64,000 bases of DNA from Deinococcus aerolatus (GTDB taxonomy: Bacteria; Deinococcota; Deinococci; Deinococcales; Deinococcaceae): positions 124,001 through 188,000 of the forward strand of contig NZ_BMOL01000003.1 of assembly GCF_014647055.1 (NCBI RefSeq). Direction: 5' to 3'. Under the pieces are notes generated by a model. That model had not been told where the DNA came from. It worked only from the letters and a program-made list of their open reading frames with translations, and made no database searches. Below are positions 31,101-45,997 of the stretch, piece after piece. The translations under genes were made by a program, and so were the position numbers. Each line of letters starts with the position of its first letter. The stretch's first letter is position 1.

Positions 31101-31636
31101 TGCTGAACACCGCCGCCCTGATCGAGACTGAAGACCGGCACCTGGAGGCCGCTGACGCCTGTCTGCGCGCGGCCCTGCAACTGCACGAGGATCACGCTGA
31201 CCGCGAGGGCCAGATTCTGAACCGCATGGGTCTGGCCTGGGTCCGGCTGCTGCGCGGCGACGGTGAGGGCAGCGTCCGGCTGGGCCGGGAACTGCTGCGC
31301 GAGGCGCAGGACGCCGCCCAGATCTGGGAAATCGCCAACATTCTGCTGAATCTGGGCCACGCCGAGCGCCTGTGTGGGCGCACTGAGGCGGCCCGCGCCC
31401 ATTACCTGGACGTGGAAAAACTGGTGAGCGAGCAGGACGCACCCTCGCTGCACGCCGAGCTGCTGGGGGGGCTGGCCGCCTGTGCCCACGACGAGGACCG
31501 CCCCACCGAGGCCCGCCGGCTGCTGGCCCTCGCGCTGGGGCATCCGGGGGCCAATGGCGAGGTGCGCCGCTTCTACGCTCCCCTGCAAACCCTGCTGACG
31601 GCTCACCCCGTAGAGGTGGGGGACAGTCAGGACTGA
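28151..31636 (+). CDS. GGDEF - degenerate STAND NTPase - TPR-like fusion protein
   Basis: Protein of 1161 residues without signal peptide or membrane helix. Residues about 27-165 form a GGDEF domain: CDLDHLKLINDTLGH holds the metal Asp and the GH, and GGDEF at 98-102 is intact, so diguanylate cyclase activity is plausible; no RxxD inhibitory site precedes it. Residues about 215-425 look like a STAND/AfsR-like ATPase with a lost P-loop (GPGGGLSA). Residues about 475-690 are a second such module with GPAGRGRT (Arg instead of Lys) and a Walker B LLLLDD (553-558). Residues about 870-1150 are Ala/Leu-rich paired helices resembling TPRs. No adjacent EAL or receptor gene. I know no described system with this exact layout. 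Confidence 0.85.
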   Translation: MGEAGRRDRWPAEFAAAAERPDRGHRDDLTGLPTRQAFLVHLQALCAQGTGSLLLCDLDHLKLINDTLGHPAGDAAIAAVAGTLRDRLQPGWAAYRLGGDEFAVLAPVTAEELEDWVRQAMAALVVRPGQPLRLSAGVSGLSAARTPQDVLAGVDRRLYAAKRRGRGRLVSDDDAPEQPDPDPRLLERDTPLAALTIHLQAALNTSPPDRPDGGVTVDVHAGPGGGLSAFLRVADRAAQLLGYQTVTVQGTRSRRLRQYGAWASATLNGTPVHGPAGGLGTGSAAAGRGMLGRLPDILPDPDRPLALLLDRPEDFDPHTLEAIAPLRAVARVCVIGRCATGNPEPSPALPLPGAPDAGAAPPVIQLLPLSDSAVGAVGGRLAGGPLAGPVQAWLAQRSGGVPAEIGRWLGALLLEARLRHEDPAQLVEAEPERAGAGGDWQWSAARHLPRPAYHNRPYLWGRAALFHAALAALGRGPVVVLTGPAGRGRTRLAEQLLMEYAPHMPGGAWTVSLAGIGRTEELLSRLAQTLLGQPADLGGLESVGRLLARRPTLLLLDDLPPGVGSAALERLLSFAPDTRMIITAYHPLGLRGEQVLALPLLDPDVVREALRPYPQAVDPALAARAADWVRGEPNRLQDVLRVLSIDPSGGLLDGLLDPSPAQAARPGGLALGQAERRTLTALGLFSDVFSLPWAQAVTGASPLTLAGLREHGYLVSVGQALYRLAGGLDVVDAAAPREAAAQAPPPPFLRQARRRALAELRRVLARPDPDHHREWLARLDTAYVPLRSLLTGLLRGGPATGPETALVDAVMALTPYRISRTYFLDARADLEQLLRASEAATSEEAARGEVLPPRASTRLAEVRLALARTLQHLGDYAPAITLTRAVRANPGLSARLHVGALLAEARILHRRSEYSSALDTYRHAQTLLTRSGAARRAPALLAQALDGQARCLIYLDQLPLARRLSTRALAALGPERDPLRRALLLNTAALIETEDRHLEAADACLRAALQLHEDHADREGQILNRMGLAWVRLLRGDGEGSVRLGRELLREAQDAAQIWEIANILLNLGHAERLCGRTEAARAHYLDVEKLVSEQDAPSLHAELLGGLAACAHDEDRPTEARRLLALALGHPGANGEVRRFYAPLQTLLTAHPVEVGDSQD

Positions 31637-31730
31637 AGGCCAACCCAGGTGAAGGCGTGGCGAAGACCCGGTGAAGGCCCACTTAGTCCCCCATCATGCC
31701 CACTGCCGCGGCAGGCAGGACAGTGGGGCC

Positions 31731-32069
31731 ATGACCCAGAACAGTGAGAGCCAGCAGTACAAGGTCAGCCGCAGCGACACCCGGCACGGCGACGAGGGCC
31801 AGCACCAGCTGGTGGCCGGGCAGCGCGGCAGCATGCGGCTGTGGCACAACGAACAGCCCAGCGACACCCGGGACAAGCAGCCTCATTCCAACGACTACGA
31901 GACGCTGGGCTACGTGATCAGCGGCAAGGTAGAGCTGACCGTCGGCGATCAGACCCTGATGCTGGGCGAGGGTGACAGCTACTGTGTGCCGCAGGGGGTC
32001 CAGCACACCTACCGCGTGACAGAGACACTGACTGCCGTGGAGGTCACGACACCGGGACAATCCAGCTGA
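31731..32069 (+). CDS. Cupin-domain protein
   Basis: Protein of 112 residues, a single cupin fold. The first motif region reads SNDYETLGYVISGKVELTVGD and the second GEGDSYCVPQGVQHTYRV, including the PxGxxH pattern. Metal ligands are only partly present (the first His/Glu set is weak), so metal binding is uncertain. The ATG at 31731 is used; the frame extends 20 codons upstream to a GTG. Function unknown; similar small cupins bind ligands or modify small substrates. Confidence 0.78.
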   Translation: MTQNSESQQYKVSRSDTRHGDEGQHQLVAGQRGSMRLWHNEQPSDTRDKQPHSNDYETLGYVISGKVELTVGDQTLMLGEGDSYCVPQGVQHTYRVTETLTAVEVTTPGQSS

Positions 32070-32100
32070 CGTAAACAGTAGCCAGAGAAAAGAAAAATGC

Positions 32101-32129
32101 CGGCCCCGCCTCTTCTCGAGATGGGGCCG
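32101..32129. terminator. Terminator for the minus-strand cutA gene
   Basis: CGGCCCC (32101-32107) pairs with GGGGCCG (32123-32129). Read on the minus strand it is followed by GGC and then a U-rich tract (ATTTTTCTTTTC, 32099-32088), as expected for a rho-independent terminator downstream of the gene at 32198. It may also stop plus-strand transcripts of the cupin gene. Confidence 0.7.
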
Positions 32130-32197
32130 CTCATGTTCAGGAGATTCGGGCGGGGAGGCTGACTGTCAGATGCAGCAGCCTGACGCCAATTGGTGAC

Positions 32198-32509
32198 TCA
32201 AGAAGTCAGGGCCTCCCGCAGCCAGGTCTGGAATTCCGGGAGGGCACGGTCATACTGAAGCGCAATGATCTCGGGCACCTCGTAGGGGTGCAGCGACTTG
32301 ATGCGGGCCTCCAGCTCGGGATACTTCTCACCGCTGGTCTTGATCAGCAGCATGCTCTCAGGATCCTCAGCCACATCGCCCTGCCAGCGGTACACGCTGT
32401 GGACGCCCGGCAGGATGTTGACGCAACCGGCCAGATGCTCGGCCACCAGGGTACGGGCCAGATCATGCGCACGTTCGGGGGGCAGGGTGACCAACACGAC
32501 AAGGGACAT
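32198..32509 (-). CDS. cutA: Divalent cation tolerance protein CutA
   Basis: Protein of 103 residues, the normal CutA1 size. Typical segments are LVTLPPERAHDLARTLVAEHLAGCVNI, VYRWQGDVAEDPESMLLIKT and HPYEVPEIIALQ. CutA1 is a very stable trimeric protein linked to copper tolerance in E. coli, but its mechanism is unclear. TATCCT ends 8 nt before the ATG at 32509, which settles the start against a longer frame. It is divergent from the LapA-like gene. Confidence 0.93.
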   Translation of the reverse strand: MSLVVLVTLPPERAHDLARTLVAEHLAGCVNILPGVHSVYRWQGDVAEDPESMLLIKTSGEKYPELEARIKSLHPYEVPEIIALQYDRALPEFQTWLREALTS

Positions 32510-32637
32510 AGGCTGACAGGATACGCCCCGACGCCTTCCAGGAATCGTGACTCCAGCAGGGCGACGCCAGAAACGTAAAAGTTCCCACAACCCTCACGGG
32601 CACGGTGCCACCGGGGCAGGGTGTTAAGCTGACTGAC

Positions 32638-33135
32638 ATGCGGACAATTGTCCTGATTGCCGGCCTCGTGCTGCTCCTGATCTTCGCGGTCCTGAATTTC
32701 AGCTCGCTGATGGCCCTCACGCCCATGAACCTGGGTTTTGTCCAGTACGTCACCGCGCCGATCGGGCTGATCATGTTGCTCACGGCGATCTTCGCGGCGC
32801 TTCTGTTCTACTTCTGGGCCGGCATCAGCAACCTGCGCGCCCAGGCCGACAGCGCCAAGCTGCTGCGCGACATGGAAAATCTGCGGATCAGCCTGGACAG
32901 TCAGGAAGGCAGCCGCTTCACCGAATTGCGCAGCCACCTAGACACGCGCCTGAACGCCTTGAGCACCGGCGGCACCGAGGCCGAACTCAGGGCTGTTCAC
33001 ACTCGCATCGACGAGATGCAGCGCGACGTGAACCTTCAGCTGGCGGCGCTGGACGATTACCTGAAAAGCAGGCTGGGCGACGCAACTCCGGAACGCATCC
33101 TGCCCGCCGAAATCAGGCTAGACAAGAAGCCCTGA
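32638..33135 (+). CDS. LapA-like membrane protein
   Basis: Protein of 165 residues. Two membrane helices (about 3-22 and 37-61) with NFS at the end of the first resemble the LapA (DUF1049) domain, followed by a cytoplasmic helical, coiled-coil-like region (about 65-140). E. coli LapA helps lipopolysaccharide assembly, but such proteins also occur in bacteria without LPS, so the role here is not known. TAAGCT at 32625-32630 ends 7 nt before the ATG at 32638. Confidence 0.75.
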   Translation: MRTIVLIAGLVLLLIFAVLNFSSLMALTPMNLGFVQYVTAPIGLIMLLTAIFAALLFYFWAGISNLRAQADSAKLLRDMENLRISLDSQEGSRFTELRSHLDTRLNALSTGGTEAELRAVHTRIDEMQRDVNLQLAALDDYLKSRLGDATPERILPAEIRLDKKP

Positions 33136-33248
33136 CGCGGTCCACCCACCGGGTTTCAGCGTCATTTTGCTGAACCCGGTGCATTTCCGCCGGGTCCACC
33201 CGGCTAGAATGCGCCAGTAAGGATTTGAAGACCGGAGGACTGAACCGC

Positions 33249-34103
33249 ATGGCGCTTGACCGATTTTTCCGCCGCCGCCGCCCGCAGCAACAGTCGGGTT
33301 CGGACGTGCCAGAGTTATGGACCCAATGCCCTCAGTGCAAGGAGAGCATCTACAACCGAGACCTGCTGGGCAACGCCTATGTATGTCCCAAGTGCAGTCA
33401 CCATCTGAGGCTGGGCGCGGCGCAGCGCGTGGACGTGTTGCTTGACGAGGGCAGCTTCACGCAGCTGTCGGGCCGGGTGCATCCCGTGGACGCGCTGGAC
33501 TTCCACGACACCGAGGCCTACACCGACCGCCTGGAACGGGCCCAGGCCAAAACTGGACGGCCCGACGCCATCCTGAGCGGCAGCGGTACCATTCTGAATC
33601 TGCCGGTGACGCTGGCCGTGATGGATTTCGCCTTCAGCGGCGGCAGTATGGGCAGCGTGGTGGGCGAGGAAATCTCGCGCGCCGCCGAACACGCCGCCGA
33701 GCAGGGTACGCCGCTGATCATCGTGACCGCCAGCGGCGGGGCCAGAATGCAGGAAAGCGCCCTGTCCCTGATGCAGATGGCGAAAACTACAGTGGCCCTT
33801 GAAACCCTGGCCGAGCAGGGCCTGCCCTACGTGAGCATCCTGTCGGACCCCACCACCGGGGGCGTGACCGCCAGTTTCGCCACCATCGCCGACGTGATCG
33901 TGGCCGAGCCCGGCGCGCTGATCGGGTTTGCCGGGCCGCGCGTGATTCAGCAGACCATCCGCCAGAGCCTGCCGGAAGGCTTCCAGCGCGCCGAATTCCT
34001 GCTGTCGCACGGTATGGTGGACGCCGTGGTGGACCGTCGCGAACAGCGGCCCTACCTGGCCAATCTGCTGGGCCTGCTGACCCGTTACGAGGCCAGCGCG
34101 TGA
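33249..34103 (+). CDS. accD: Acetyl-CoA carboxylase carboxyltransferase beta subunit
   Basis: Protein of 284 residues. A four-Cys zinc ribbon (CPQCKESI and CPKCSHH, about 27-52) precedes the crotonase-like domain with [15 protein letters not shown] and SGGARMQE. With AccA it moves carboxyl from carboxybiotin to acetyl-CoA, giving malonyl-CoA for fatty acid synthesis. CGGAGGA lies about 10 nt before the ATG at 33249, and TAGAAT at 33205-33210 is a plausible -10 box, so this operon has a normal leader. The stop overlaps the accA GTG by 4 bp. Confidence 0.95.
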   Translation: MALDRFFRRRRPQQQSGSDVPELWTQCPQCKESIYNRDLLGNAYVCPKCSHHLRLGAAQRVDVLLDEGSFTQLSGRVHPVDALDFHDTEAYTDRLERAQAKTGRPDAILSGSGTILNLPVTLAVMDFAFSGGSMGSVVGEEISRAAEHAAEQGTPLIIVTASGGARMQESALSLMQMAKTTVALETLAEQGLPYVSILSDPTTGGVTASFATIADVIVAEPGALIGFAGPRVIQQTIRQSLPEGFQRAEFLLSHGMVDAVVDRREQRPYLANLLGLLTRYEASA

Positions 34104-35044
34104 CCGGCAGCCCCGAGGCCCTGCGCGAACTTGAAGCCCGCGTGCGTGATCTGGAGGCCACGGCCGAGCGCACCGGGCAGAACCTGGACGCCTCGATCTC
34201 GCCGCTGAGGGTCGAAGTTCAGCGGCTACGCGAGGCCAGCGGCCCGCCCAGCCGCTGGGAACGGGTGCAGCTCGCCCGCGCGCCCGGCCGACCCACCGCA
34301 CTGGACTACGTCGAACAGCTGTGTACCGGCTTTACCGAACTGCACGGGGACCGCCGCTTCGGCGATGATCCGGCCCTGATCGGCGGGCCGGCCCGCTGGA
34401 TGGGCGTGCCGGTCATGCTGCTGCTGCAGCAGAAGGGCCGCGACACCAAGACCAAGATCAAACGCCGCTTCGGCAGCGCCAACCCGGAAGGCTACCGCAA
34501 GGCCGTGCGCCTGATGGATCTGGCCGAGAAGTTCGGGCTGCCGGTGGTGGCGCTGGTCGACACCCAGGGCGCGTATCCGGGCCTGGAAGCCGAGGAACGC
34601 GGCCAGGGGTGGGCCATCGCCGAGAGTATCCGGCGGATGCTGACCCTGCGCGTGCCGGTGGTGTGCACTGTGATCGGTGAGGGCGGCAGCGGCGGCGCGC
34701 TGGCCGTGGGCGTGGGCAACCGCGTCCTGATTCAGGAAAACGCGTGGTACAGCGTGATCTCCCCCGAAGGTGCGGCCAGCATCATCTGGAAGGATGCCAG
34801 CAAGGCCCCTCTGGCCGCCGAGGCCCTGAAGCTCACGGCCCCCGATCTGCTGGATCTGGGACTGGTCGAGGAGGTCATCCCCGAACCCACCGGCGGCGCC
34901 CACCTGAATCCGCAGGAGGCCGCCGCCGCCGTGGGCGAGGCGGTCAGCCGTCATCTGGCTGAACTGATGGCCCAGTCGCCCCAGGAATTAAAGAAGGGAC
35001 GTGCGGCGCGCTTCCGGGCGATGGGGGCCTTTACCGAGAAATAG
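34100..35044 (+). CDS. accA: Acetyl-CoA carboxylase carboxyltransferase alpha subunit
   Basis: Protein of 314 residues. The N-terminal helix bundle (about 5-60) and the crotonase-like core with [40 protein letters not shown] and [12 protein letters not shown] fit AccA. It starts with GTG in a GTGA overlap with accD, so the two subunits are co-translated in equal amounts, the expected pairing. A terminator follows at 35058. Confidence 0.95.
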   Translation: MTGSPEALRELEARVRDLEATAERTGQNLDASISPLRVEVQRLREASGPPSRWERVQLARAPGRPTALDYVEQLCTGFTELHGDRRFGDDPALIGGPARWMGVPVMLLLQQKGRDTKTKIKRRFGSANPEGYRKAVRLMDLAEKFGLPVVALVDTQGAYPGLEAEERGQGWAIAESIRRMLTLRVPVVCTVIGEGGSGGALAVGVGNRVLIQENAWYSVISPEGAASIIWKDASKAPLAAEALKLTAPDLLDLGLVEEVIPEPTGGAHLNPQEAAAAVGEAVSRHLAELMAQSPQELKKGRAARFRAMGAFTEK

Positions 35045-35057
35045 GCGGTCCACCACC

Positions 35058-35103
35058 GACGGCGGGGACGGGCGAACTGCAGCCACGTTCCCGCCGTCCT
35101 TTT
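35058..35103 (+). terminator. Rho-independent terminator after accDA
   Basis: GACGGCGGGGA (35058-35068) pairs with TTCCCGCCGTC (35088-35098), 9 perfect GC-rich pairs plus two outer or inner weak pairs, followed by CTTTT. It lies 14 bp after the accA stop. Confidence 0.85.
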
Positions 35104-35178
35104 AAAACCGCTCAGGGGGAGACCCTGGAAAGGCCCAGCACCCTGGAGGCTGCGGCTCTCCCCTGTGACCAGACCTTC

Positions 35179-35775
35179 TCAGCGAGGACAGGCCCCGTCC
35201 AGATACACCGACAGCAAGGCCCGCGCCGTGCCCTGCGGATCAGCAGGAGGGGTGCCGGTCACCAGCGGGTAGATGATGGCCAGGAACGCCCGCGTCAGCA
35301 TCTGCGGCGGAAGGTCCGTGCGTAGTTCACCGCGCGCGGAGGCCGCCTCGAACAGCGCGCTCAGGCCGCCCATCCAGACCTGGCGGTATTCATTCTCAAA
35401 TGCCTGGCGGCGGGCAGCCGACACATGCCGCAGTTCGGAGGCCAGTTGCAGGCCCACGCGCTGCTCCGGGGCGCTGTCCACCAGTTCGCTCACCAACGTG
35501 TTCAGCTGCGCCGACAGGCCGCTCTGGGCCGAGGCGTGGGCAATCAGCCGTGCCAGCCCGGCCAGTGCGCCGTCCAGCATCGCCAGGAACAGCGCCTCCT
35601 TATCGGCATAGTGGTGGTACAGCGCAGGCTTGGTCACGCCCACCGCCTCGGCCACCTCGCGCATGGAGACGCCGTGGTAGCCGCTCGCCACGAACAGCCG
35701 CGCGGCTTCCTGCCCGATACGGACGCGGGTGGTATCGGTGGGCGGGGCAGAGGTGGGCGGCGTGGGCACAGTCAC
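35179..35775 (-). CDS. TetR family transcriptional regulator
   Basis: Protein of 198 residues. The helix-turn-helix is clear: IGQEAARLFVASGYHGVSMREVAEAVGVTKPALYHHYADKEALF (about 16-60). The C-terminal ligand domain is not assignable. The GTG at 35775 is preferred because TATCAT ends 7 nt before it on the minus strand; the ATG three codons upstream sits inside that box. No target operon is adjacent, since accDA converges and rpsA ends upstream on the same strand. The local ligand and regulon are unknown. Confidence 0.88.
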   Translation of the reverse strand: MTVPTPPTSAPPTDTTRVRIGQEAARLFVASGYHGVSMREVAEAVGVTKPALYHHYADKEALFLAMLDGALAGLARLIAHASAQSGLSAQLNTLVSELVDSAPEQRVGLQLASELRHVSAARRQAFENEYRQVWMGGLSALFEAASARGELRTDLPPQMLTRAFLAIIYPLVTGTPPADPQGTARALLSVYLDGACPR

Positions 35776-35970
35776 GCCCCGCATGATACCTGTCTGCCGC
35801 CCACCAGATACCCGAAGGGGCTCTCTTCCATCTTCTGCGCTCCCAGCCATGCAGGTCGGAACTCCCATGTCGAGATCCTGGCAAGTGCGTGGCGGTTCCA
35901 GCAGCCCAGACGCAAGATTTACACAGCCGACCTTCGAAGCGTCCGGCAGCGCACAGTGGCCCGCAACACG

Positions 35971-36012
35971 GCACGAAAGAAGGCCCGGACGCATCCAGGC
36001 CTTCTTTCGTGC
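35971..36012. terminator. Terminator after rpsA
   Basis: GCACGAAAGAAGGCC (35971-35985) pairs perfectly over 15 bp with GGCCTTCTTTCGTGC (35998-36012), loop 12 nt. On the minus strand it follows the rpsA stop by 24 bp; the distal arm is U-rich (CTTCTTTCG), giving the tract. Confidence 0.8.
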
Positions 36013-36036
36013 TCAGTTTGACGGTGAACCTAGGGT

Positions 36037-37944
<1,908 letters not shown>

Positions 37945-38223
37945 GAACTCCTGTCCTCCTGGGCTGGCAGAACTTCGCCTGACAGCCAGCTTCTGTAAAC
38001 TGCTGCCGTGCGTCCTTCGGCCTTCTGAGGCTTAATTCAGCGGGGGAAGACACGGGCGCTACGGCGCGGCAACATCTGTCAGTGTACCAGAGTCTAAGCG
38101 GGGGCGGCAAGCACGCTCTGAACGCAGTCCATTGATTCCCGCCGCAGCTTCCTGACAGAACGCTGATGGACGGTCCTGTATAGGCACGCCTGGAAGACAG
38201 TCCGGCTGGCCGCAGACGAACGC

Positions 38224-38252
38224 TTGACGCATCTGCACCGCCCCGGTATACT
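38224..38252 (+). promoter_or_regulatory. Sigma-70-type promoter of tRNA-Gln
   Basis: TTGACG (38224-38229) and TATACT (38247-38252) are separated by exactly 17 bp, the best -35/-10 pair seen in the window. The -10 box ends 41 bp before the first base of the tRNA. Confidence 0.88.
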
Positions 38253-38293
38253 TCCTGTCGCCTTCCCCTGTGGGAAAGCACCCCTCTTCTCGC

Positions 38294-38367
38294 TGGGGCA
38301 TCGTCTAATGGCAGGACAACAGTCTCTGACACTGTCGATCAAGGTTCGAGTCCTTGTGCCCCAACCA
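38294..38367 (+). tRNA. tRNA-Gln (anticodon CTG)
   Basis: TGGGGCA (38294-38300) pairs with TGCCCCA (38357-38363). The anticodon stem ACAGT/ACTGT encloses the loop CTCTGAC with anticodon CTG, reading CAG (Gln). The T arm is CAAGG-TTCGAGT-CCTTG, the D arm GTC...GAC. The discriminator base A is followed by an encoded CCA (38365-38367). The gene stands alone between its own promoter and terminator. Confidence 0.95.
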
Positions 38368-38379
38368 GAACACAGAAGG

Positions 38380-38402
38380 CCCCGCTTCCGGCGGGGTTTT
38401 TT
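38380..38402 (+). terminator. Rho-independent terminator after tRNA-Gln
   Basis: CCCCGC (38380-38385) pairs with GCGGGG (38391-38396), 5-nt loop, followed by six T (38397-38402). Confidence 0.92.
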
Positions 38403-38580
38403 GTTGTGTCTGTCCCTGACGGTGGACCTGACGTGAGGCTGGCCCCTGTTACAGGCCGCCTGAGTGACGTTACCCGATCCCATAACGGTGCGGCACGCTG
38501 GCTTTAAAAGACGTGAGTCCAACTTTCATGCTTCAGGGTGGCAACGCTTCCAAAGCGCAGGTGTCCTACACTTGGGGGCA

Positions 38581-40239
<1,659 letters not shown>

Positions 40240-40262
40240 GGGGCGGCTGAGAGCATCAGCCC

Positions 40263-40308
40263 GGGCAGATGCGGCGGGAGGAGATTCATTCTTCTCTCGC
40301 CGCTGCCC
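40263..40308 (+). terminator. Long hairpin after treS
   Basis: GGGCA (40263-40267) pairs with TGCCC (40304-40308) and GCGGCG (40271-40276) with CGCCGC (40298-40303), with further pairing inside (GAGGAGA with TCTTCTC). It begins 24 bp after the treS stop. No T-run follows, so it may act with the repeat element downstream. Confidence 0.5.
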
Positions 40309-40335
40309 TGCCTGGGCCTGTGTGCAGCATTCCTG

Positions 40336-40470
40336 ATACGGATTCCGTCTGTTTCGTTAGCAAACCGGGAGGGCGCCGGTTTGCTAACTCCACTCCCGGA
40401 ACCCGTTCTACTCGTTCTCGCTTCGCTCGGATTTTCATCGTTTTGCAAACGATTCAATCGGAGCCCGTAT
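40336..40470. repeat. Small palindromic repeat element (SRE-like)
   Basis: 135 bp bounded by imperfect inverted ends (ATACGGATTCCG at 40336 and CGGAGCCCGTAT ending 40470, 10 of 12 positions matching). Inside, GTTAGCAAACCGG (40356-40368) and CCGGTTTGCTAAC (40376-40388) form a perfect 13-bp stem. It has no ORF. It resembles the small non-coding repeats scattered in Deinococcus genomes, but only one copy occurs in this window, so repetition is not shown here. Confidence 0.6.
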
Positions 40471-40476
40471 GAATTG

Positions 40477-40502
40477 AAAAACCCCCTCCATGACGGAGAG
40501 GG
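40477..40502 (-). terminator. Terminator after glutamate dehydrogenase gene
   Basis: On the minus strand CCCTC (40502-40498) pairs with GAGGG (40488-40484), and is followed by GG and five U (40481-40477). It lies 21 bp downstream of the gdh stop. The stem is short and competing pairings exist. Confidence 0.6.
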
Positions 40503-40523
40503 CAGGTTCAGTAAAAGCAGCGC

Positions 40524-41846
<1,323 letters not shown>

Positions 41847-41934
41847 GCGGAAGCTCCTTTGGAGGGCTGGGGCGTGGGGCGTGGGGTGGGTAGAACAGAG
41901 GATGTGGAGGCGGCGCGCACAACGCCAGAGCCGC

Positions 41935-43179
<1,245 letters not shown>

Positions 43180-43482
43180 GTGGGGTCTCCTTGGGTGGAT
43201 GAGCGGATCGGCCGTGGTGCAACGAAGTGTGTCTTTGGAGGATACACGCATAGACAACAGGCCCGGCAGGACATGGGAAGCCCATGAACGGTCCGGCGTG
43301 GGGAATGTCGTCTCCCCGTTCTAACCTCGCGTGCCCAGCCCGTCAACCCGGCAAAATGAGCCGCGCACAAAGACCTCAGCTGAAGCGATTCCAGCGCTTA
43401 CAAATGAGGCCGTCACCCGGTATATCTGGCGAATGTAAGGCACCCTGTCAACCGTCCATCCAGGTGGGACAGGGTGGGCCGT
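43180..43482. other. Intergenic region upstream of gdhA
   Basis: 303 bp without a supported gene. Its left part carries the gdhA leader. CACCCTGTC (43441-43449) and GACAGGGTG (43468-43476) form a 9-bp stem with an 18-nt loop just after the stop of the polyprenyl synthase gene (minus strand), with no U-run; it may be a weak terminator. Confidence 0.45.
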
Positions 43483-44457
<975 letters not shown>

Positions 44458-44605
44458 GCCCACAGTATAGAAGTACCGGGGGGGGCCAAACGTACCCTCC
44501 GGCGCGGTCTCGCCGCCGCGTGGGCGCCGCCAGAGGGCCGAAGGTAAAGGACATTACCTGCCTGTCCCTCCCCAATCCGGGCCGCCGCATGGTAAACATG
44601 CAGGT

Positions 44606-45205
44606 ATGGAAAGTGTCGTTGCCCTCTTTCGTGAACCGAGCCAGGCCAAGGTGGTTCTGGAAGCGCTGAAATCTCGCGGCTTTGAACGCGATCATCTGGG
44701 CTTTGCCCTGAGCGACGCCGTGGCTGAAGAGGACCTGGCGCAGGCCACCGGCGTCAGTCCCGAGGCGGGCGCCCCGGCCGGGTCAGCCAGCGTAATTCGC
44801 GGGGCCATTGGGGGCGTGCTGGCCAGTCTGGCCCTGACCGTTCCGATCTGGCTGCTGCTGCTGATCTTTCCGGTCACTCGCATCTATCAGGAGGGTGGCC
44901 TGCTGGGCATCATGTACGGCGTCATCGGCGGGTTGTTCCTGGGCGGCATGTTCGGCTCTCTGGCGGGCAGCGATCACGGCGACTACGTGGCGCTGCTGCG
45001 CCGTATGGGCGTGCCCCCGGTGCAGGCCGAGAAGTTCAACGCCGGCATCAATGACGGCCACGTCATCGTGATTGCCCGCAACGCCAGCAGCGCCCGCGCC
45101 GACGAGGCCCTGAGCCTGATGCGCCAGCATGGGGCAATCCGGCTCGACGACGTGGTCGGCGGCGGCCGGCTACAGAGCGAGCGGGCCGGCCAGGACGGCC
45201 GCTAG
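44606..45205 (+). CDS. Membrane protein with general-stress-type N-terminal domain
   Basis: Protein of 199 residues. The N-terminal part (VVALFREPSQAKVVLEALKSRGF) resembles the general stress protein 17M-like fold; two Gly-rich membrane helices (about 65-90 and 98-121) follow, then a C-terminal domain (VIVIARNASSARADEALSLM). Similar proteins with paired soluble domains around a hydrophobic hairpin are induced by stress in other bacteria. Function is unknown. The gene stands alone with no close partner. Confidence 0.72.
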   Translation: MESVVALFREPSQAKVVLEALKSRGFERDHLGFALSDAVAEEDLAQATGVSPEAGAPAGSASVIRGAIGGVLASLALTVPIWLLLLIFPVTRIYQEGGLLGIMYGVIGGLFLGGMFGSLAGSDHGDYVALLRRMGVPPVQAEKFNAGINDGHVIVIARNASSARADEALSLMRQHGAIRLDDVVGGGRLQSERAGQDGR

Positions 45206-45287
45206 GCCAACCGGCAGCCCAGAAGCGCCGGACACGGGCCAGAGCACACACAGCGACACACCAACACGAGGCGGGGCACTGGAACAT

Positions 45288-45986
45288 TCAGTGCCCCGCC
45301 TCCCTGGCTATGCCTCCCGCCAGCCGGGCCAGTTCTGCCGCGTCGCTGACCCGCACCGTGCGGCGTTCCAACACGATCAGGCCCAGGCGGTAGAACTCGC
45401 CCAGTTTGCGGCTGATCAGTTCCGGCACGGTGCCCAGCAGGGCGGCCAGGTCAGAGTTGGTGGGCAGGGCATGCGGCGCGGCGGCATGTTCCAGCAGGTA
45501 GGCGGCCAGCCGCTCGCCCAGCTCGCTGAAGATCAGCGTGTCCAGACGCCCCAGCAGTTCGGCCTGCCGCCGCGCGAAATAGGCGATGACCGCCTGCGCC
45601 AGCGTTGGTGTGTTGAACACCGCGTGCCGCACTGCGTCCACCGGCAGGGTCAGCATCTCGGTGGGACTGTGGAGGGCCTGGGCATGCGCCGGGTAGATCG
45701 CCCGACTCTGGAAGGCCGCGCCCCCCGCCACCACCTGATGCGGCCCCTCGACGTGCAGGGTCAGTTCGCGCCGCCCGCCACGCGACAGGCGGTAGACCCG
45801 CACGCTGCCCGAGGCCACGATGTACAGCGACTCGATCGTCTGCCCCGCCTGAAACAGATGCTGCCCTCGCGACAGCCGCGAGAAGGTCGCCAGCCCGGCC
45901 AACGGCTGCAGATCCGCGTCCTCGGCCCCCTGGAAGATGGGCGCGCGGACGAGCAGCGAGAGGGCACGGGCAGTCACGAACCCCAT
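45288..45986 (-). CDS. Crp/Fnr family transcriptional regulator
   Basis: Protein of 232 residues. The cyclic-nucleotide-binding-like beta roll (about 10-125; RGQHLFQAGQTIESLYIVASGSVRVYRL) and a C-terminal winged helix (about 150-225; TNSDLAALLGTVPELISRKLGEFYRLGLI) are visible. No Cys cluster is present, so it is not an Fe-S FNR; a haem or nucleotide ligand is possible. It is the last gene of the ferredoxin-globin-cupin operon, 11 bp after the cupin stop, which suggests it regulates that operon. Confidence 0.9.
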   Translation of the reverse strand: MGFVTARALSLLVRAPIFQGAEDADLQPLAGLATFSRLSRGQHLFQAGQTIESLYIVASGSVRVYRLSRGGRRELTLHVEGPHQVVAGGAAFQSRAIYPAHAQALHSPTEMLTLPVDAVRHAVFNTPTLAQAVIAYFARRQAELLGRLDTLIFSELGERLAAYLLEHAAAPHALPTNSDLAALLGTVPELISRKLGEFYRLGLIVLERRTVRVSDAAELARLAGGIAREAGH

Positions 45987-45997
45987 GCTGTCACGCT

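Noticed and set aside
28151..31636. Adenylate cyclase or LuxR-type regulator annotation for the large fusion
   Set aside because: The N-terminal catalytic motif is GGDEF and no C-terminal helix-turn-helix is visible.
40336..40470. CRISPR repeat or insertion sequence
   Set aside because: No direct-repeat array, spacer pattern or transposase frame; only inverted symmetry.
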